From contig CP070771.1 of the NCBI GenBank assembly GCA_020345785.1, forward strand, positions 5,458,575 to 5,464,092: 5,518 nt of DNA. Direction: 5' to 3'. A program made the position numbers and the translations under genes. Numbering within the stretch: the first letter of the stretch is position 1; each line of letters opens with the position of its first letter. Origin of the DNA: Desulfobacterales bacterium. GTDB taxonomy: Bacteria > Desulfobacterota > Desulfobacteria > Desulfobacterales > JAFDCJ01. Under the pieces are notes generated by a model, which was not told the DNA's origin, did not search any database, and saw only the letters and a list, made by a program, of their open reading frames with translations. Positions 1-5,518 of the stretch are shown here, piece by piece.

Positions 1-52
1 TTTATTTCTTCATTCGGGGAAAAAATAAGAGAGTCATTATGCTGGGACGATG

Positions 53-133
53 CTGGATGCTTGATACTGGATACTAGATATCCAGGAATGTACCGGGGGT
101 TAGATCCAGAAACATCCAGCGTCCAGTATCCAG
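53..133. repeat. Inverted pair of heptamer word arrays
   Basis: The left arm (53-80) reads as four in-register 7-mers: CTGGATG, CTTGATA, CTGGATA, CTAGATA. The right arm (113-133) reads as three 7-mers of the complementary word: CATCCAG, CGTCCAG, TATCCAG, with a further GATCCAG at 103-109 three bases out of register. CTGGATA and TATCCAG are reverse complements, so the arms can pair imperfectly (17 of 23 positions between 52-74 and 112-134) around a loop of about 37 nt. The word TATCCAG occurs again in tandem at 2811-2824. No gene lies in this stretch. It may be a folded intergenic repeat element; its function is unknown. Confidence 0.7.
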
Positions 134-134
134 C

Positions 135-398
135 TTCACGTAATATTTCCAATGACTTTAATCAAAACTCCCTAATTGCAAGAAAACATTTATGCAACTT
201 AAGGGTAAACTCAGGCTATAAGACATATTTGCCGGAGCAAAATATCGACCAACTATTTCTATCCTCATCAGTGGCAGTTTGTAAAGTAAAAGGAGAAGGA
301 GGTGGTTTATCTCGGGAATCTAATGAAAGGTCAATCACTTCAACTTTTAGCTGGTTTAAAAGCAACAAACTGATGTTCGAAAAAACCTGATTTACAAA
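135..398. other. Non-coding upstream region of the secreted-protein gene
   Basis: I see no convincing gene in these 264 bases. An open frame crosses the stretch, but it begins inside the repeat array, lacks a ribosome binding site and has no recognisable composition. A small inverted repeat, TTGCA at 176-180 and TGCAA at 193-197, could be an operator. A TATAAG hexamer at 217-222 is a possible -10 without a good -35. A purine-rich tract near 289-304 resembles a Shine-Dalgarno but has no start codon at the right distance. The promoter of the downstream gene is presumably here but cannot be fixed by eye. Confidence 0.4.
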
Positions 399-404
399 AA
401 GGAG
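399..404 (+). promoter_or_regulatory. Ribosome binding site for the secreted-protein gene
   Basis: AAGGAG lies five bases before the ATG at 410. This near-consensus Shine-Dalgarno fixes the start codon of the gene. Confidence 0.85.
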
Positions 405-409
405 AAAAG

Positions 410-1075
410 ATGAAAAAATTATTGACACACATTATCGTTTTGGCACTGGCCATAACTCTAGGTTATGGTTTTGCATTTGCCGGTCAAGACCAAACCGGAA
501 ACGGGGCACCCAGCGGGGCACATTACAATCTGAACATCATCGGCGTGCCGAAGGATAAGACCGCTGATATGACTGGCAACAACGGCCATCGCATCTTTGT
601 TAAACTCACGGGGAAGGCAAAGATCTGGTTGGGGGAAGGCGATGACTTCACGGTGATTGACGCCAACGGCACTGACGGCAATGGAGCTAAGTTCGAGCTT
701 CCAAACCCTGATCCAGACGGTGACGGAGTGACTGCCTATTCCGTGTTTGCAAGGTCGCTCGGCAAACCCGGCGGCTCGTCGTCTACGACGACCTGCTTCG
801 ATGCTGTTGTTGATGATGGAGTTGAGGAATATTGCTCAATCTACAGTATGGTTCTTATTCGAAATACAGGGAAGAGTAGTTTCGACAATGTTAGTAAGGA
901 ACTTCTCTATGTTTACTTAGACACAGATGATGATGGCGTTGTGGAACGATATTCGATTTTCGACGACGTCTTTGGGGATGCAGAAGCAAATTACTTTTGG
1001 GATTATGACAACCAAGGCTTAAAGCTCGTCCAGTTGCGCTTTTACGAGATCCCAACAACCGTGCCGGAACAATAG
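410..1075 (+). CDS. Secreted Asp/Gly-rich protein of unknown function
   Basis: The product is 221 residues. Residues 1-24 form a classical Sec signal peptide: MKK start, hydrophobic core about 8-20, and an AFA cleavage motif at 22-24 followed by Gly25. The mature protein is acidic and rich in Asp, Gly and Asn. Two DxDxDG segments (Asp101/103/105 and Asp171/173/175) resemble calcium-binding loops. Two cysteines, Cys129 and Cys142, could form one disulfide if the protein is periplasmic or extracellular. The block around 40-65 (YNLNIIGVPKDK followed by a GHRIFV motif) and the C-terminal LRFYEIP segment look to me like a conserved family seen as hypothetical proteins in deltaproteobacteria; that is recollection, not a search. 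The gene stands alone, with a good ribosome binding site and its own hairpins downstream, and converges on the regulator gene. Exported protein is a firm call; calcium binding is inference and the function is unknown. Confidence 0.9.
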   Translation: MKKLLTHIIVLALAITLGYGFAFAGQDQTGNGAPSGAHYNLNIIGVPKDKTADMTGNNGHRIFVKLTGKAKIWLGEGDDFTVIDANGTDGNGAKFELPNPDPDGDGVTAYSVFARSLGKPGGSSSTTTCFDAVVDDGVEEYCSIYSMVLIRNTGKSSFDNVSKELLYVYLDTDDDGVVERYSIFDDVFGDAEANYFWDYDNQGLKLVQLRFYEIPTTVPEQ

Positions 1076-1083
1076 AGAACCGA

Positions 1084-1272
1084 ATAGATGGCAACACCGT
1101 ATTTGGTTATTATCCTATTCATAAGCCACCCCGCTCTATCGGGATGAGGATTGAAAAGGTTTTACCGTTACAGCGAAACTATATTTTGGTTGTCCAAACT
1201 GACACCATGCCGCCGGCATATGAATGGAGTATGAGGCTGCCAAAAAACTTCATACACATCAGCGACCATTGA
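1084..1272 (+). other. Coding-like orphan fragment, possible gene remnant
   Basis: Just after the stop of the secreted-protein gene, another frame stays open from 1009 to a TGA at 1270-1272. From 1084 it reads like real protein, beginning IDGNTVFGYYP and ending in MRLPKNFIHISDH, with ordinary codon use. The only ATG giving a useful length is at 1144 (42 residues); it has no ribosome binding site and sits inside a CCCGCT-n4-CGGGATGA repeat. It could be the 3' remnant of a decayed gene, a lost extension of the upstream gene in a shifted frame, or chance. I do not recognise the sequence. The upstream protein seems complete without it, which argues against a recent frameshift. Confidence 0.3.
1130..1147. 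repeat. CCCGCT-n4-CGGGATGA repeat, copy 1
   Basis: Its 18 bases match 2619-2636 except at four central positions (CTAT instead of TGAG). Here the stem is reduced to CCCG/CGGG. It lies inside the coding-like orphan fragment and supplies that fragment's only useful ATG, which lowers confidence that the fragment is a real small gene. Confidence 0.4.
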
Positions 1273-1284
1273 CAGAGTGTGGTT

Positions 1285-1333
1285 GAGGCCCCTTCCAGGG
1301 GTCTTCCTTATACCCCCAGAGCTGCCGGGGGTA
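1285..1333. other. Two consecutive GC-rich hairpins
   Basis: The first hairpin pairs GGCCCCT (1287-1293) with AGGGGTC (1297-1303) around a three-base loop, with one G-U pair. The second pairs TACCCCC (1311-1317) with GGGGGTA (1327-1333) perfectly around a nine-base loop. Neither is followed by a strong T-run, so they may be mRNA 3'-end structures protecting or helping terminate the upstream transcript rather than full intrinsic terminators. Confidence 0.6.
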
Positions 1334-1358
1334 GCTGATTTTGACTTAAAAAGTGGTT

Positions 1359-1399
1359 GAGAAAGAAGGGCCGGAAATTTTGCGGCCCTTTCTCATTTT
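1359..1399 (+). terminator. Probable intrinsic terminator of the secreted-protein transcript
   Basis: An 8-bp perfect GC-rich stem, AAGGGCCG (1366-1373) with CGGCCCTT (1383-1390), surrounds a nine-base loop. It can be extended by GAGA (1359-1362) against TCTC (1391-1394) with a bulge. It is followed by A and four T's. The T-run is short but the stem is strong, and the site lies between two convergent genes where a terminator is expected. Confidence 0.6.
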
Positions 1400-1467
1400 G
1401 CAGAGTTTTACTTGCTGAGGGCTGAATGCGACTTGATTTTTTTAGATGTCGACCTGAGCCCTATCGC

Positions 1468-1529
1468 AAAAAACAGAATCCACCGGATAGATGTCTATTC
1501 CCAGCCTGAAAAAGCGAAAAAAGTGGATT
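1468..1529 (-). terminator. Possible terminator of the baeS-baeR transcript
   Basis: Read on the minus strand, AATCCAC and GTGGATT (1523-1529 and 1477-1483 on the plus strand) pair immediately after the regulator's stop codon, followed by CTG and six T's. The spacing between arms is about 39 nt and includes a small ATAGA/TCTAT hairpin. The T-run is good but the loop is long, so this is a moderate to weak call. Confidence 0.35.
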
Positions 1530-1530
1530 T

Positions 1531-2226
1531 TCAAGATTCTTCAGACAGCTCGCTGAATTTGTATCCCACACCATAAACCGTGCTGATGATCTCTTGATCG
1601 GGCAGCACGGCGGCAATCTTTTTGCGCAGATTTTTGACGTGGCTGTCGATGGTGCGGTCATAGCCTTCGAACTGGTAGCCCTGCACCCGGTCGAGCAATT
1701 CGCTGCGGGAGAATACGCGGTTCGGGTGAGACATAAAGACTTTCAACAGCCCGAACTCACTGGGGGTTAAATTCAAACTCCGGCCGCCGATCCTCACCTG
1801 ATGGGTGTCTTCCTCCAGCGAAATGGGGCCGGCTTTCATTTTCTTTGCATCCGGTTTTGGCAAAGCGCGGCGCAGCACTGCCTTGATGCGTGCTACCACC
1901 TCGCGCGGGCTGAACGGCTTGCAGATATAGTCGTCCGCTCCCAGTTCAAGACCGAGCAGCCGGTCGATCTCTTCAACGCGGGCCGTGATCATGATAATCG
2001 GCACGTCGGAAAACTTCCGAATTTCCCGGCAAACGTCCGTACCCTCCATGCCCGGCAGCATAAGATCCAGCAGAATCATATCCGGCATATCCTTTTTGAT
2101 GTGTGTAACGACTTTATCGCCGCGTTCCAGGGTATCGGTCCTATACCCGGCTTTAGCCAGATAGTCGCAGATGAGCCGCGCTATTTTCTGCTCGTCTTCA
2201 ACGACAAGGATACGTTCGGTTGCCAT
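1531..2226 (-). CDS. baeR: BaeR-like response regulator, OmpR/PhoB family
   Basis: A 231-residue DNA-binding regulator of envelope stress genes, activated by phosphotransfer from the partner kinase. The receiver domain (about 4-118) has the acidic pair Glu10/Asp11, phospho-acceptor Asp54 in ILLDLMLPG, Thr81 and Lys103 in the ICKPFSP turn. The C-terminal winged helix (about 132-226) has LTPSEFGLL, the recognition-helix region DRTIDSHVKNLRKK and the closing TVYGVGYKF hairpin. The segment from EEIDRLLGLE to SPREVVAR is almost identical to E. coli BaeR as I remember it, which supports the name beyond the family level. The ATG at 2226 has only a weak ribosome binding site (GGAAAG nine bases upstream). 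The kinase gene lies upstream on the same strand but 645 bp away, so co-transcription is plausible but not certain. Its TGA is followed by a possible terminator. Confidence 0.95.
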   Translation of the reverse strand: MATERILVVEDEQKIARLICDYLAKAGYRTDTLERGDKVVTHIKKDMPDMILLDLMLPGMEGTDVCREIRKFSDVPIIMITARVEEIDRLLGLELGADDYICKPFSPREVVARIKAVLRRALPKPDAKKMKAGPISLEEDTHQVRIGGRSLNLTPSEFGLLKVFMSHPNRVFSRSELLDRVQGYQFEGYDRTIDSHVKNLRKKIAAVLPDQEIISTVYGVGYKFSELSEES

Positions 2227-2268
2227 CTGATCTCACTTTCCAATTTTGTCAGCTTTTATTATTCAAGA

Positions 2269-2303
2269 GTTGATAGATGATAGTTGATAGTTCATAGTTA
2301 AAA
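2269..2303. repeat. Heptamer array, word GTTGATA
   Basis: Five in-register 7-mers: GTTGATA, GATGATA, GTTGATA, GTTCATA, GTTAAAA. The first base is fixed as G and the last as A while interior bases vary. It lies 43 bases upstream of the regulator's start codon. Confidence 0.7.
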
Positions 2304-2307
2304 GACA

Positions 2308-2347
2308 GAAGCTGGGAGGCCGGGAAGCTGGGAGGCTGGGAAGCTTT
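2308..2347. repeat. Octamer array, word GAAGCTGG
   Basis: Five in-register 8-mers: GAAGCTGG, GAGGCCGG, GAAGCTGG, GAGGCTGG, GAAGCTTT. The A/G alternation at the third base makes a 16-bp higher-order period. The array contains four GGG runs (2314-2316, 2322-2324, 2330-2332, 2338-2340) separated by exactly five bases, a canonical G-quadruplex motif on the plus strand, which is the template strand for the baeS-baeR direction. Confidence 0.75.
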
Positions 2348-2408
2348 TAAGTTCATGAGCTCGTGAGCTCTTAAGTTCATGAGCATTGAAGCTAATGAGC
2401 ATTCAAGA
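2345..2408. repeat. Octamer array, word TCATGAGC
   Basis: In-register 8-mers from 2345: TTTTAAGT, TCATGAGC, TCGTGAGC, TCTTAAGT, TCATGAGC, ATTGAAGC, TAATGAGC, ATTCAAGA. A 14-base direct repeat (2347-2360 and 2371-2384) arises from the 24-bp higher-order period. Several words overlap palindromes (for example GAGCTC and CTTAAG), so the array can fold on itself. Confidence 0.7.
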
Positions 2409-2423
2409 ATCGCATCTATCCGT

Positions 2424-2460
2424 CAACCCAATCAACTATTCAGCCAACCAGCTATCAGCC
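2424..2460. repeat. Degenerate octamer array, CAACTATT/CAGCTATC words
   Basis: Words beginning with CA recur about every eight bases: CAACTATT (2433-2440), CAGCCAAC (2441-2448), CAGCTATC (2449-2456), preceded by a nine-base CAACCCAAT. The ATCAAC/TATCAG composition is roughly complementary to the GTTGATA array at 2269-2303, so the two may pair across the intervening G-rich arrays. It is less regular than its neighbours. Confidence 0.5.
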
Positions 2461-2484
2461 GGCATTGGAAGTCCTGCTACAACT

Positions 2485-2519
2485 CTGAACCCTGATCCCT
2501 GCACCTTGTACCTTGAACC
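2485..2519. repeat. Heptamer array, word CTGAACC/TTGAACC
   Basis: Five in-register 7-mers: CTGAACC, CTGATCC, CTGCACC, TTGTACC, TTGAACC. The second and third bases (TG) and the final CC are invariant while the middle bases change. An AT-rich tract (2520-2537) separates it from the next array. Confidence 0.75.
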
Positions 2520-2538
2520 TTATATATTTTATCTTTTT

Positions 2539-2553
2539 CCTCCAACCTCCAAC
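2539..2553. repeat. Heptamer pair CCTCCAA
   Basis: Two perfect copies of CCTCCAA (2539-2545 and 2546-2552). The same word appears in the array at 2688-2715. The minus strand has four GG runs here, a weak two-tier G-quadruplex motif. Confidence 0.55.
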
Positions 2554-2560
2554 ATTAATG

Positions 2561-2616
2561 CCTTGCACTCCAAGCCTGAAGCCGTGCGCCGTGCGCCTTG
2601 AGCCTTGTCCCGTCTG
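2561..2616. repeat. Heptamer array of eight units, word CCTTGAG/CCGTGCG
   Basis: Eight in-register 7-mers: CCTTGCA, CTCCAAG, CCTGAAG, CCGTGCG, CCGTGCG, CCTTGAG, CCTTGTC, CCGTCTG. The first C is invariant, CC starts seven of eight units, and only two adjacent units are identical. This is the longest array in the window. It runs directly into the small palindrome at 2619. Confidence 0.75.
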
Positions 2617-2618
2617 CC

Positions 2619-2636
2619 CCCGCTTGAGCGGGATGA
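2619..2636. repeat. CCCGCT-n4-CGGGATGA repeat, copy 2
   Basis: CCCGCT and AGCGGG form a perfect 6-bp stem around TG, followed by ATGA. An 18-base relative at 1130-1147 matches at all positions except the four central bases. This resembles small dispersed palindromic repeats found in many genomes. Confidence 0.5.
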
Positions 2637-2687
2637 CACTGCAATTATACAAAATTAAGGTGTGCCTCGTGCGCCAACCTTTTATTG
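2637..2687. other. Spacer between word arrays
   Basis: These 51 bases hold no gene. An AT-rich segment (2641-2659) is followed by one more CGTGCGCC at 2668-2675, the word found twice in the array at 2561-2616. Confidence 0.4.
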
Positions 2688-2715
2688 CCTCCGACCTCTA
2701 ACCTCCAACCTAACG
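2688..2715. repeat. Heptamer array, word CCTCCAA
   Basis: Four in-register 7-mers: CCTCCGA, CCTCTAA, CCTCCAA, CCTAACG. On the minus strand, which is the baeS-baeR mRNA sense, this gives six GG runs over 23 bases and so a possible two-tier G-quadruplex. Confidence 0.7.
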
Positions 2716-2774
2716 CTTTATAATTTTTTCTTTTTCCTTATCGACCCAACAGACTCAATCACCTTCATTCATCT

Positions 2775-2802
2775 GACACCTGAACACTGACACCTGAAAC
2801 CT
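2775..2802. repeat. Heptamer array GACACCT, copy downstream of baeS
   Basis: Four in-register 7-mers: GACACCT, GAACACT, GACACCT, GAAACCT. A related four-unit array lies at 4517-4544, upstream of the same gene and in the same orientation; units 1, 3 and 4 are identical and unit 2 differs. The shared exact stretch is 16 bases (2789-2804 and 4531-4546). Confidence 0.8.
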
Positions 2803-2806
2803 ATAC

Positions 2807-2824
2807 CCAGTATCCAGTATCCAG
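2807..2824. repeat. Heptamer array, word CCAGTAT (TATCCAG)
   Basis: Two perfect CCAGTAT units plus a partial CCAG. In the other phase this is TATCCAG twice (2811-2824), the same word found at 127-133. It is the last array before the 3' end of the kinase gene. Confidence 0.75.
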
Positions 2825-2871
2825 GGAAAATCAACTTAATAAACTTAATCCTCCACGTAACATCACGCCAT

Positions 2872-4332
2872 CTATCCCATAAACAGCGGCAGTACAATTT
2901 CAATTCGCAGGCCGCCTGATGGTGCGTTGACTGCCCTGATTTGTCCGCCCAGGGTTTCCACAATGCTTTTGCATATACTCAAACCCAGACCGCTGCCCCC
3001 CAGCGCGCGGCTTCTTGATTTATCCACGCGATAGAGCCTGTCAAAAAGATGCTCCAATGAGGCCGGCGGCACGCCGGGGCCGGAATCCTCGAAATACAGT
3101 GTAATTTGGTTTGCCGAACAATGGTGCCACAATTTTAAAGTTCCGGGACTGTTTGCATACCGCAGGGTGTTTTCCAGCAGATTGGAAAAGAGCTGGGCGA
3201 GGCGATCAGCATCTCCCCGAATACGGACGGGCGCTTCAGACGCCAGCTCCTCCTGCAATTTGATTGCCTGCCTCTCGAACCGGGCTCTAAAGACTCTCAG
3301 GATATCGGCCAGAACCAGCAGCGGGTCGATCGGCTCCTTTTTAAAAGAGAGCGAACCGGTGTCTGCCAAAGCCAAGTCGTGCAGATCATTTACAATTTTG
3401 GTCACATGCAGCACTTCGGTATGAAGGGAATTCAGTGTTTCCCGGTCCATCTTGTGCACGCCGTCCTGAATCGCTTCCAGTTCGCCGCGCAAAACAGACA
3501 GGGGCGTGCGCAGTTCATGGGAGATATCGGAGATCCATTGTTGACGCATCTTTTCATATTTTGCCAGGGTTTGGGCCATCATGTTAAAATCACGGGCCAA
3601 CTGCCCCAGCTCGTCCTGCGATTGCACTTCGATCCTGGTGTCAAACTGCCGTGAACTTAAGGCCCGGGTTCCGGCCGTGAGCTGCCGGATGGGTGCCAGA
3701 AAGTGCCGGGACAAGAGAAACGCGACGATCGCTGCCAGCAGCAGAATCGGAATGCCAATCAAATATAGTGCCCGGGATTGCTGCTTTAAAAATGCAACTA
3801 CCAGAGGATTTGCTAAATGCTCCCTTTTGTAGAGTCCCAGCCAGCCAACGGTTTTGCCGTCAACGTTGATTTCTGCCAGCGTAAAACTTTCAGCGGATAA
3901 ACCCGGCCGTGCCCCGACAACTTTCTGCCTTTGAGCGTCAAAAAGGGCCAGCCCGCGGGCGAATCGGTGAAGACGTTCGCGTGATGTCGGCGGCAGTCTG
4001 TCCTGAACGGATCGGTCACCCTCCCGACGTCTATCATCGGAAACTTCGGACGAGGGTCTGGATCTACTGAAATCTCTGCGTGGAATGGCGGATCGTAAAA
4101 TTTCCTCCCAGCGTGCACGGTTGTCTTTCAGCGGGTGCCATCCCTGATGTTGCCGATAGACCTCAGCCAACTCATCCTTCAGCTCACCCAACCTTTCCAA
4201 TGCGGCGCTGTTCACATAGTCCGTAAAATTGCGGGCCACATAAAATCTTATGAAGCCGACCATCAGGGCCACGATCATAAAGGCCGTCAGTAAAAATGTG
4301 GCAAAAATTTTATAGAAAAGTTTTATCTTCAC
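2872..4332 (-). CDS. baeS: BaeS-like envelope-stress sensor histidine kinase
   Basis: An inner-membrane kinase of about 486 residues that senses envelope damage and phosphorylates the partner regulator. Using the start at 4332, TM1 is about 6-29, a periplasmic sensor domain follows (about 30-187) with an Arg/Ser-rich stretch near 89-108, TM2 is about 189-208 and HAMP about 209-261 (DELGQLARDFN at 240-250). The DHp helix carries phospho-acceptor His272 in DISHELRTPLSVLRGELEAI. The ATPase domain has N-box Asn388 (NLLEN), G1 DSGPG at 416-420, an F-box near 429-437 and G2 GGSGLGLS at 445-452. All catalytic residues are present. The GELEAIQDGV and HELRTPL context closely resembles E. coli BaeS. 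Two GTG codons compete: the one at 4338 (488 residues) abuts its purine tract with no spacer, while the one at 4332 has AGAAGG five bases upstream, so I prefer 4332. Confidence 0.95.
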   Translation of the reverse strand: MKIKLFYKIFATFLLTAFMIVALMVGFIRFYVARNFTDYVNSAALERLGELKDELAEVYRQHQGWHPLKDNRARWEEILRSAIPRRDFSRSRPSSEVSDDRRREGDRSVQDRLPPTSRERLHRFARGLALFDAQRQKVVGARPGLSAESFTLAEINVDGKTVGWLGLYKREHLANPLVVAFLKQQSRALYLIGIPILLLAAIVAFLLSRHFLAPIRQLTAGTRALSSRQFDTRIEVQSQDELGQLARDFNMMAQTLAKYEKMRQQWISDISHELRTPLSVLRGELEAIQDGVHKMDRETLNSLHTEVLHVTKIVNDLHDLALADTGSLSFKKEPIDPLLVLADILRVFRARFERQAIKLQEELASEAPVRIRGDADRLAQLFSNLLENTLRYANSPGTLKLWHHCSANQITLYFEDSGPGVPPASLEHLFDRLYRVDKSRSRALGGSGLGLSICKSIVETLGGQIRAVNAPSGGLRIEIVLPLFMG

Positions 4333-4345
4333 TCTCACCTTCTAT

Positions 4346-4387
4346 CGTTCAACATTCGATGTTGGACGTTCGATGTTCGACGTTCAA
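4346..4387. repeat. Heptamer array of six units, word YGTTCGA
   Basis: Six in-register 7-mers: CGTTCAA, CATTCGA, TGTTGGA, CGTTCGA, TGTTCGA, CGTTCAA. TT and the final A are invariant in nearly every unit. CAACAT/ATGTTG (4350-4364) forms a 6-bp stem. The array abuts the kinase's ribosome binding site, so it lies in the 5' leader of its mRNA and could affect translation. Confidence 0.8.
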
Positions 4388-4478
4388 TCTTTTATCTGTT
4401 TCGACCAGCGAAGTTTCGTATGAGGTATCAGGCATGTCTCCATTTCGATCAAACTGAAAACCTCGGTGGCGAGCGGCT

Positions 4479-4517
4479 GGGCTGCTTGCCCTCCGTAGCC
4501 TGAAAGGCGAAGGGGGG
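4479..4517. other. GC-rich imperfect hairpins upstream of baeS
   Basis: GGGC and GCCC form one small stem near 4479-4491. CCTCCGTAGCCT followed by AGGCGAAGGGGG forms an imperfect stem at about 4490-4517. The CCTCCGTAGCC...GGCGAAGG composition resembles a small dispersed palindrome seen in several uncultured lineages; this is recollection only. Confidence 0.35.
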
Positions 4518-4544
4518 ACACCTGACACCCGACACCTGAAACCT
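4517..4544. repeat. Heptamer array GACACCT, copy upstream of baeS
   Basis: Four in-register 7-mers: GACACCT, GACACCC, GACACCT, GAAACCT. It is related to the array at 2775-2802 on the other side of the kinase gene, differing only in the second unit. Confidence 0.8.
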
Positions 4545-4618
4545 ATTTAAATGACTTTGCGATAAATTTGCCGCCCAATAGGGGCATCTTCTTCGAAGCG
4601 AAGTCTCGGTCGAAGCAT

Positions 4619-4646
4619 AGTATACTTACTTTCATATATCAATCAA
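4619..4646 (-). promoter_or_regulatory. Probable sigma-70 promoter of baeS
   Basis: On the minus strand, TTGATT (4646-4641) and TATACT (4624-4619) are separated by 16 bp. The -10 matches 5 of 6 and the -35 matches 4 of 6. Transcription would begin near 4612 and give a leader of about 280 nt containing the arrays at 4517-4544 and 4346-4387. Confidence 0.5.
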
Positions 4647-4674
4647 TTCCAGCGATCCTCACGACCTTCACATA

Positions 4675-4696
4675 TTTTCTCCACATTTTTTCCACA
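4675..4696 (+). promoter_or_regulatory. Tandem 11-bp direct repeat, candidate BaeR operator
   Basis: TTTTCTCCACA (4675-4685) is followed directly by TTTTTTCCACA (4686-4696), with one difference in 11. Two half-sites at 11-bp spacing, one helical turn, is the usual architecture for OmpR/PhoB-family dimers. The first unit begins TTTTCTCCA, which equals part of the E. coli BaeR consensus as I recall it (TTTTTCTCCATDATTGGC). The pair sits where the -35 would be for the extended -10 downstream, as expected for an activator site, and about 30 bp upstream of the baeS -35. The regulator encoded next door is the natural candidate ligand; binding is inferred. Confidence 0.6.
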
Positions 4697-4702
4697 TTCG
4701 AT

Positions 4703-4711
4703 TGTTATACT
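4703..4711 (+). promoter_or_regulatory. Extended -10 of the small periplasmic protein gene
   Basis: TGTTATACT matches the extended -10 form TGnTATAAT at all but one defined base. No good -35 hexamer lies 16-18 bp upstream; the tandem 11-bp repeat occupies that place. This fits an activator-dependent promoter, with a start near 4718 and a leader of about 60 nt. Confidence 0.55.
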
Positions 4712-4766
4712 GCAATTAACACTGGAAATTAAATTTTTGTGTCGTGTTAAATTCATCAACTCAAAC

Positions 4767-4773
4767 AAGGAGG
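4767..4773 (+). promoter_or_regulatory. Strong ribosome binding site
   Basis: AAGGAGG lies five bases before the ATG at 4779. It decides the start against an in-frame TTG at 4737, which would add 14 residues ahead of the signal peptide and has no such site. Confidence 0.9.
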
Positions 4774-4778
4774 TACTC

Positions 4779-5306
4779 ATGAAACAGAATCAAACCATCT
4801 TCGTCATCGGTGTGCTTTTAATCGGCCTGGTATTTTGTGCAGCTGCTTTGGCAGCCGGAATGGGGGATGATTCCGGTCGGGGATTTCGGCATCGCGGCGC
4901 GCATGGAAAAGACGGGTTTGGGCCCTTGTCCTATTACGTCAAACAGAACCTGGCAGTTTCAGTGCTCGCCGAATTGAGCGGCCAACCTGCCGATACCGTC
5001 CGGCAAAAGCTGGAGGACCGGCGCCTGCGCGAATTCATGTCTGAATTCAACATCGACCGGCAGGCATTCAAAACGGCGATGCAGGCCAAGGTCAACGCCC
5101 TGATTCAATATCTGGCGGCAGGCGGATATATCACGCAGGAACAGGCGAAGGAGTATAGTGATAGAATTGAGCGTAGATCCCAGCGCCGGTCCGAGCGTCG
5201 CGAGCTTATGAACCAGCTGATTGAAAAAGGGCTAGCGGACGGTACCATTACCCCGGAGCAGGCTCAAATGCTGCAGCCCAAACGTATGGAGCGTAAGGAA
5301 CAATAA
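4779..5306 (+). CDS. Small basic periplasmic protein, possible Spy/CpxP analogue
   Basis: The product is 175 residues. Residues 1-25 are a Sec signal peptide with hydrophobic core about 7-19 and an ALA cleavage motif at 23-25; Cys20 lacks a proper lipobox, so this is probably not a lipoprotein. A His/Gly-rich stretch (about 33-48) follows, then a mostly helical, charged body. Two similar 16-residue segments, LIQYLAAGGYITQEQA (108-123) and LIEKGLADGTITPEQA (147-162), match at 9 positions and flank an Arg-rich helix (129-142). Their ITxEQ cores resemble the LTxxQ motif of Spy and CpxP, periplasmic chaperones of envelope-stress regulons, and also ITxEQ motifs of other small helical families. E. 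coli spy is a known BaeR target, and this gene is divergent from the kinase with a BaeR-type site in its promoter. A stress-induced periplasmic protein is a reasonable inference; homology to Spy is not shown. Confidence 0.9.
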   Translation: MKQNQTIFVIGVLLIGLVFCAAALAAGMGDDSGRGFRHRGAHGKDGFGPLSYYVKQNLAVSVLAELSGQPADTVRQKLEDRRLREFMSEFNIDRQAFKTAMQAKVNALIQYLAAGGYITQEQAKEYSDRIERRSQRRSERRELMNQLIEKGLADGTITPEQAQMLQPKRMERKEQ

Positions 5307-5313
5307 GCCGGCG

Positions 5314-5400
5314 GTGCGCTTTCATCCGACGTCTTCTGAAAGCAGAGCGGCAGGAGTTCAAAGGAATGCGGAGTTGAGAGCCGGTCGGATGGAAGCGCGC
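5314..5400. repeat. Long-range 17-bp inverted repeat after the small gene
   Basis: GTGCGCTTTCATCCGAC (5314-5330) pairs with GTCGGATGGAAGCGCGC (5384-5400) over all 17 bases, two of them G-U, around a 53-base interior. It begins seven bases after the stop codon. It could be a 3'-UTR fold or a small non-autonomous mobile repeat with terminal inverted repeats; no target duplication is obvious. Confidence 0.65.
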
Positions 5401-5452
5401 TTTATAGAAAACCTTTGAAATTGATATAAGCCAGTAAAAATAAGGCATCATG

Positions 5453-5489
5453 AAATGTCACAGGCATCTTGCTTGTGACATTTTTTTTT
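5453..5489 (+). terminator. Strong intrinsic terminator
   Basis: AAATGTCACAGGC (5453-5465) pairs with GCTTGTGACATTT (5471-5483), 13 bp including one G-U, around a five-base loop, with nine consecutive T's at 5481-5489. This ends the transcript of the small periplasmic protein gene. The remaining bases to 5518 show nothing recognisable. Confidence 0.9.
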
Positions 5490-5518
5490 GAATTTTTCGA
5501 AGGGTAATTTCGAGCTTT

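Overview
The window looks like a chromosomal segment of a Gram-negative bacterium. The best guess is an uncultured sulfate-reducer-type deltaproteobacterium (Desulfobacterota). This rests on two exported proteins with Sec signal peptides, a BaeS/BaeR-type envelope-stress two-component system, moderate GC with AT-rich promoters, and long intergenic tracts of degenerate short tandem words of a kind I associate with that group. The taxonomic assignment is an inference from memory, not a search.

Layout. Positions 1-409 hold no gene; they contain an inverted pair of 7-bp word arrays (about 53-133) and the leader of the first gene. Positions 410-1075 (+) encode a secreted Asp/Gly-rich protein. Positions 1076-1530 hold a coding-like orphan fragment, three GC-rich hairpins and probable convergent terminators. 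Positions 1531-2226 (-) encode a BaeR-like response regulator. Positions 2227-2871 hold no gene and are packed with tandem 7-bp and 8-bp word arrays. Positions 2872-4332 (-) encode a BaeS-like sensor kinase. Positions 4333-4778 are a divergent regulatory region with more word arrays, a minus-strand promoter, a tandem 11-bp operator-like repeat and an extended -10 promoter. Positions 4779-5306 (+) encode a small basic helical periplasmic protein, followed by a 17-bp long-range inverted repeat and a strong intrinsic terminator at 5453-5489.

How the parts may work together. The kinase and regulator form one phosphorelay, transcribed leftward in the order kinase then regulator, but 645 bp of repeats separate them instead of the usual near-overlap. 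The divergent small periplasmic protein has two [I/L]TxxQ-like motifs reminiscent of Spy/CpxP. Its promoter carries two adjacent 11-bp direct repeats, the architecture bound by OmpR/PhoB-family regulators; their TTTTCTCCA core equals part of the published E. coli BaeR consensus as I recall it. The simplest model is an envelope-stress module in which BaeR drives a Spy-like protein and perhaps its own operon.

The least ordinary signal is the set of intergenic arrays. At least eleven loci in the window consist of in-register heptamers, and three of octamers. Each has its own consensus, with fixed anchor bases and varying interior bases. Some words recur at distant loci, and the 5' locus carries the same word family in opposite orientations on its two arms.
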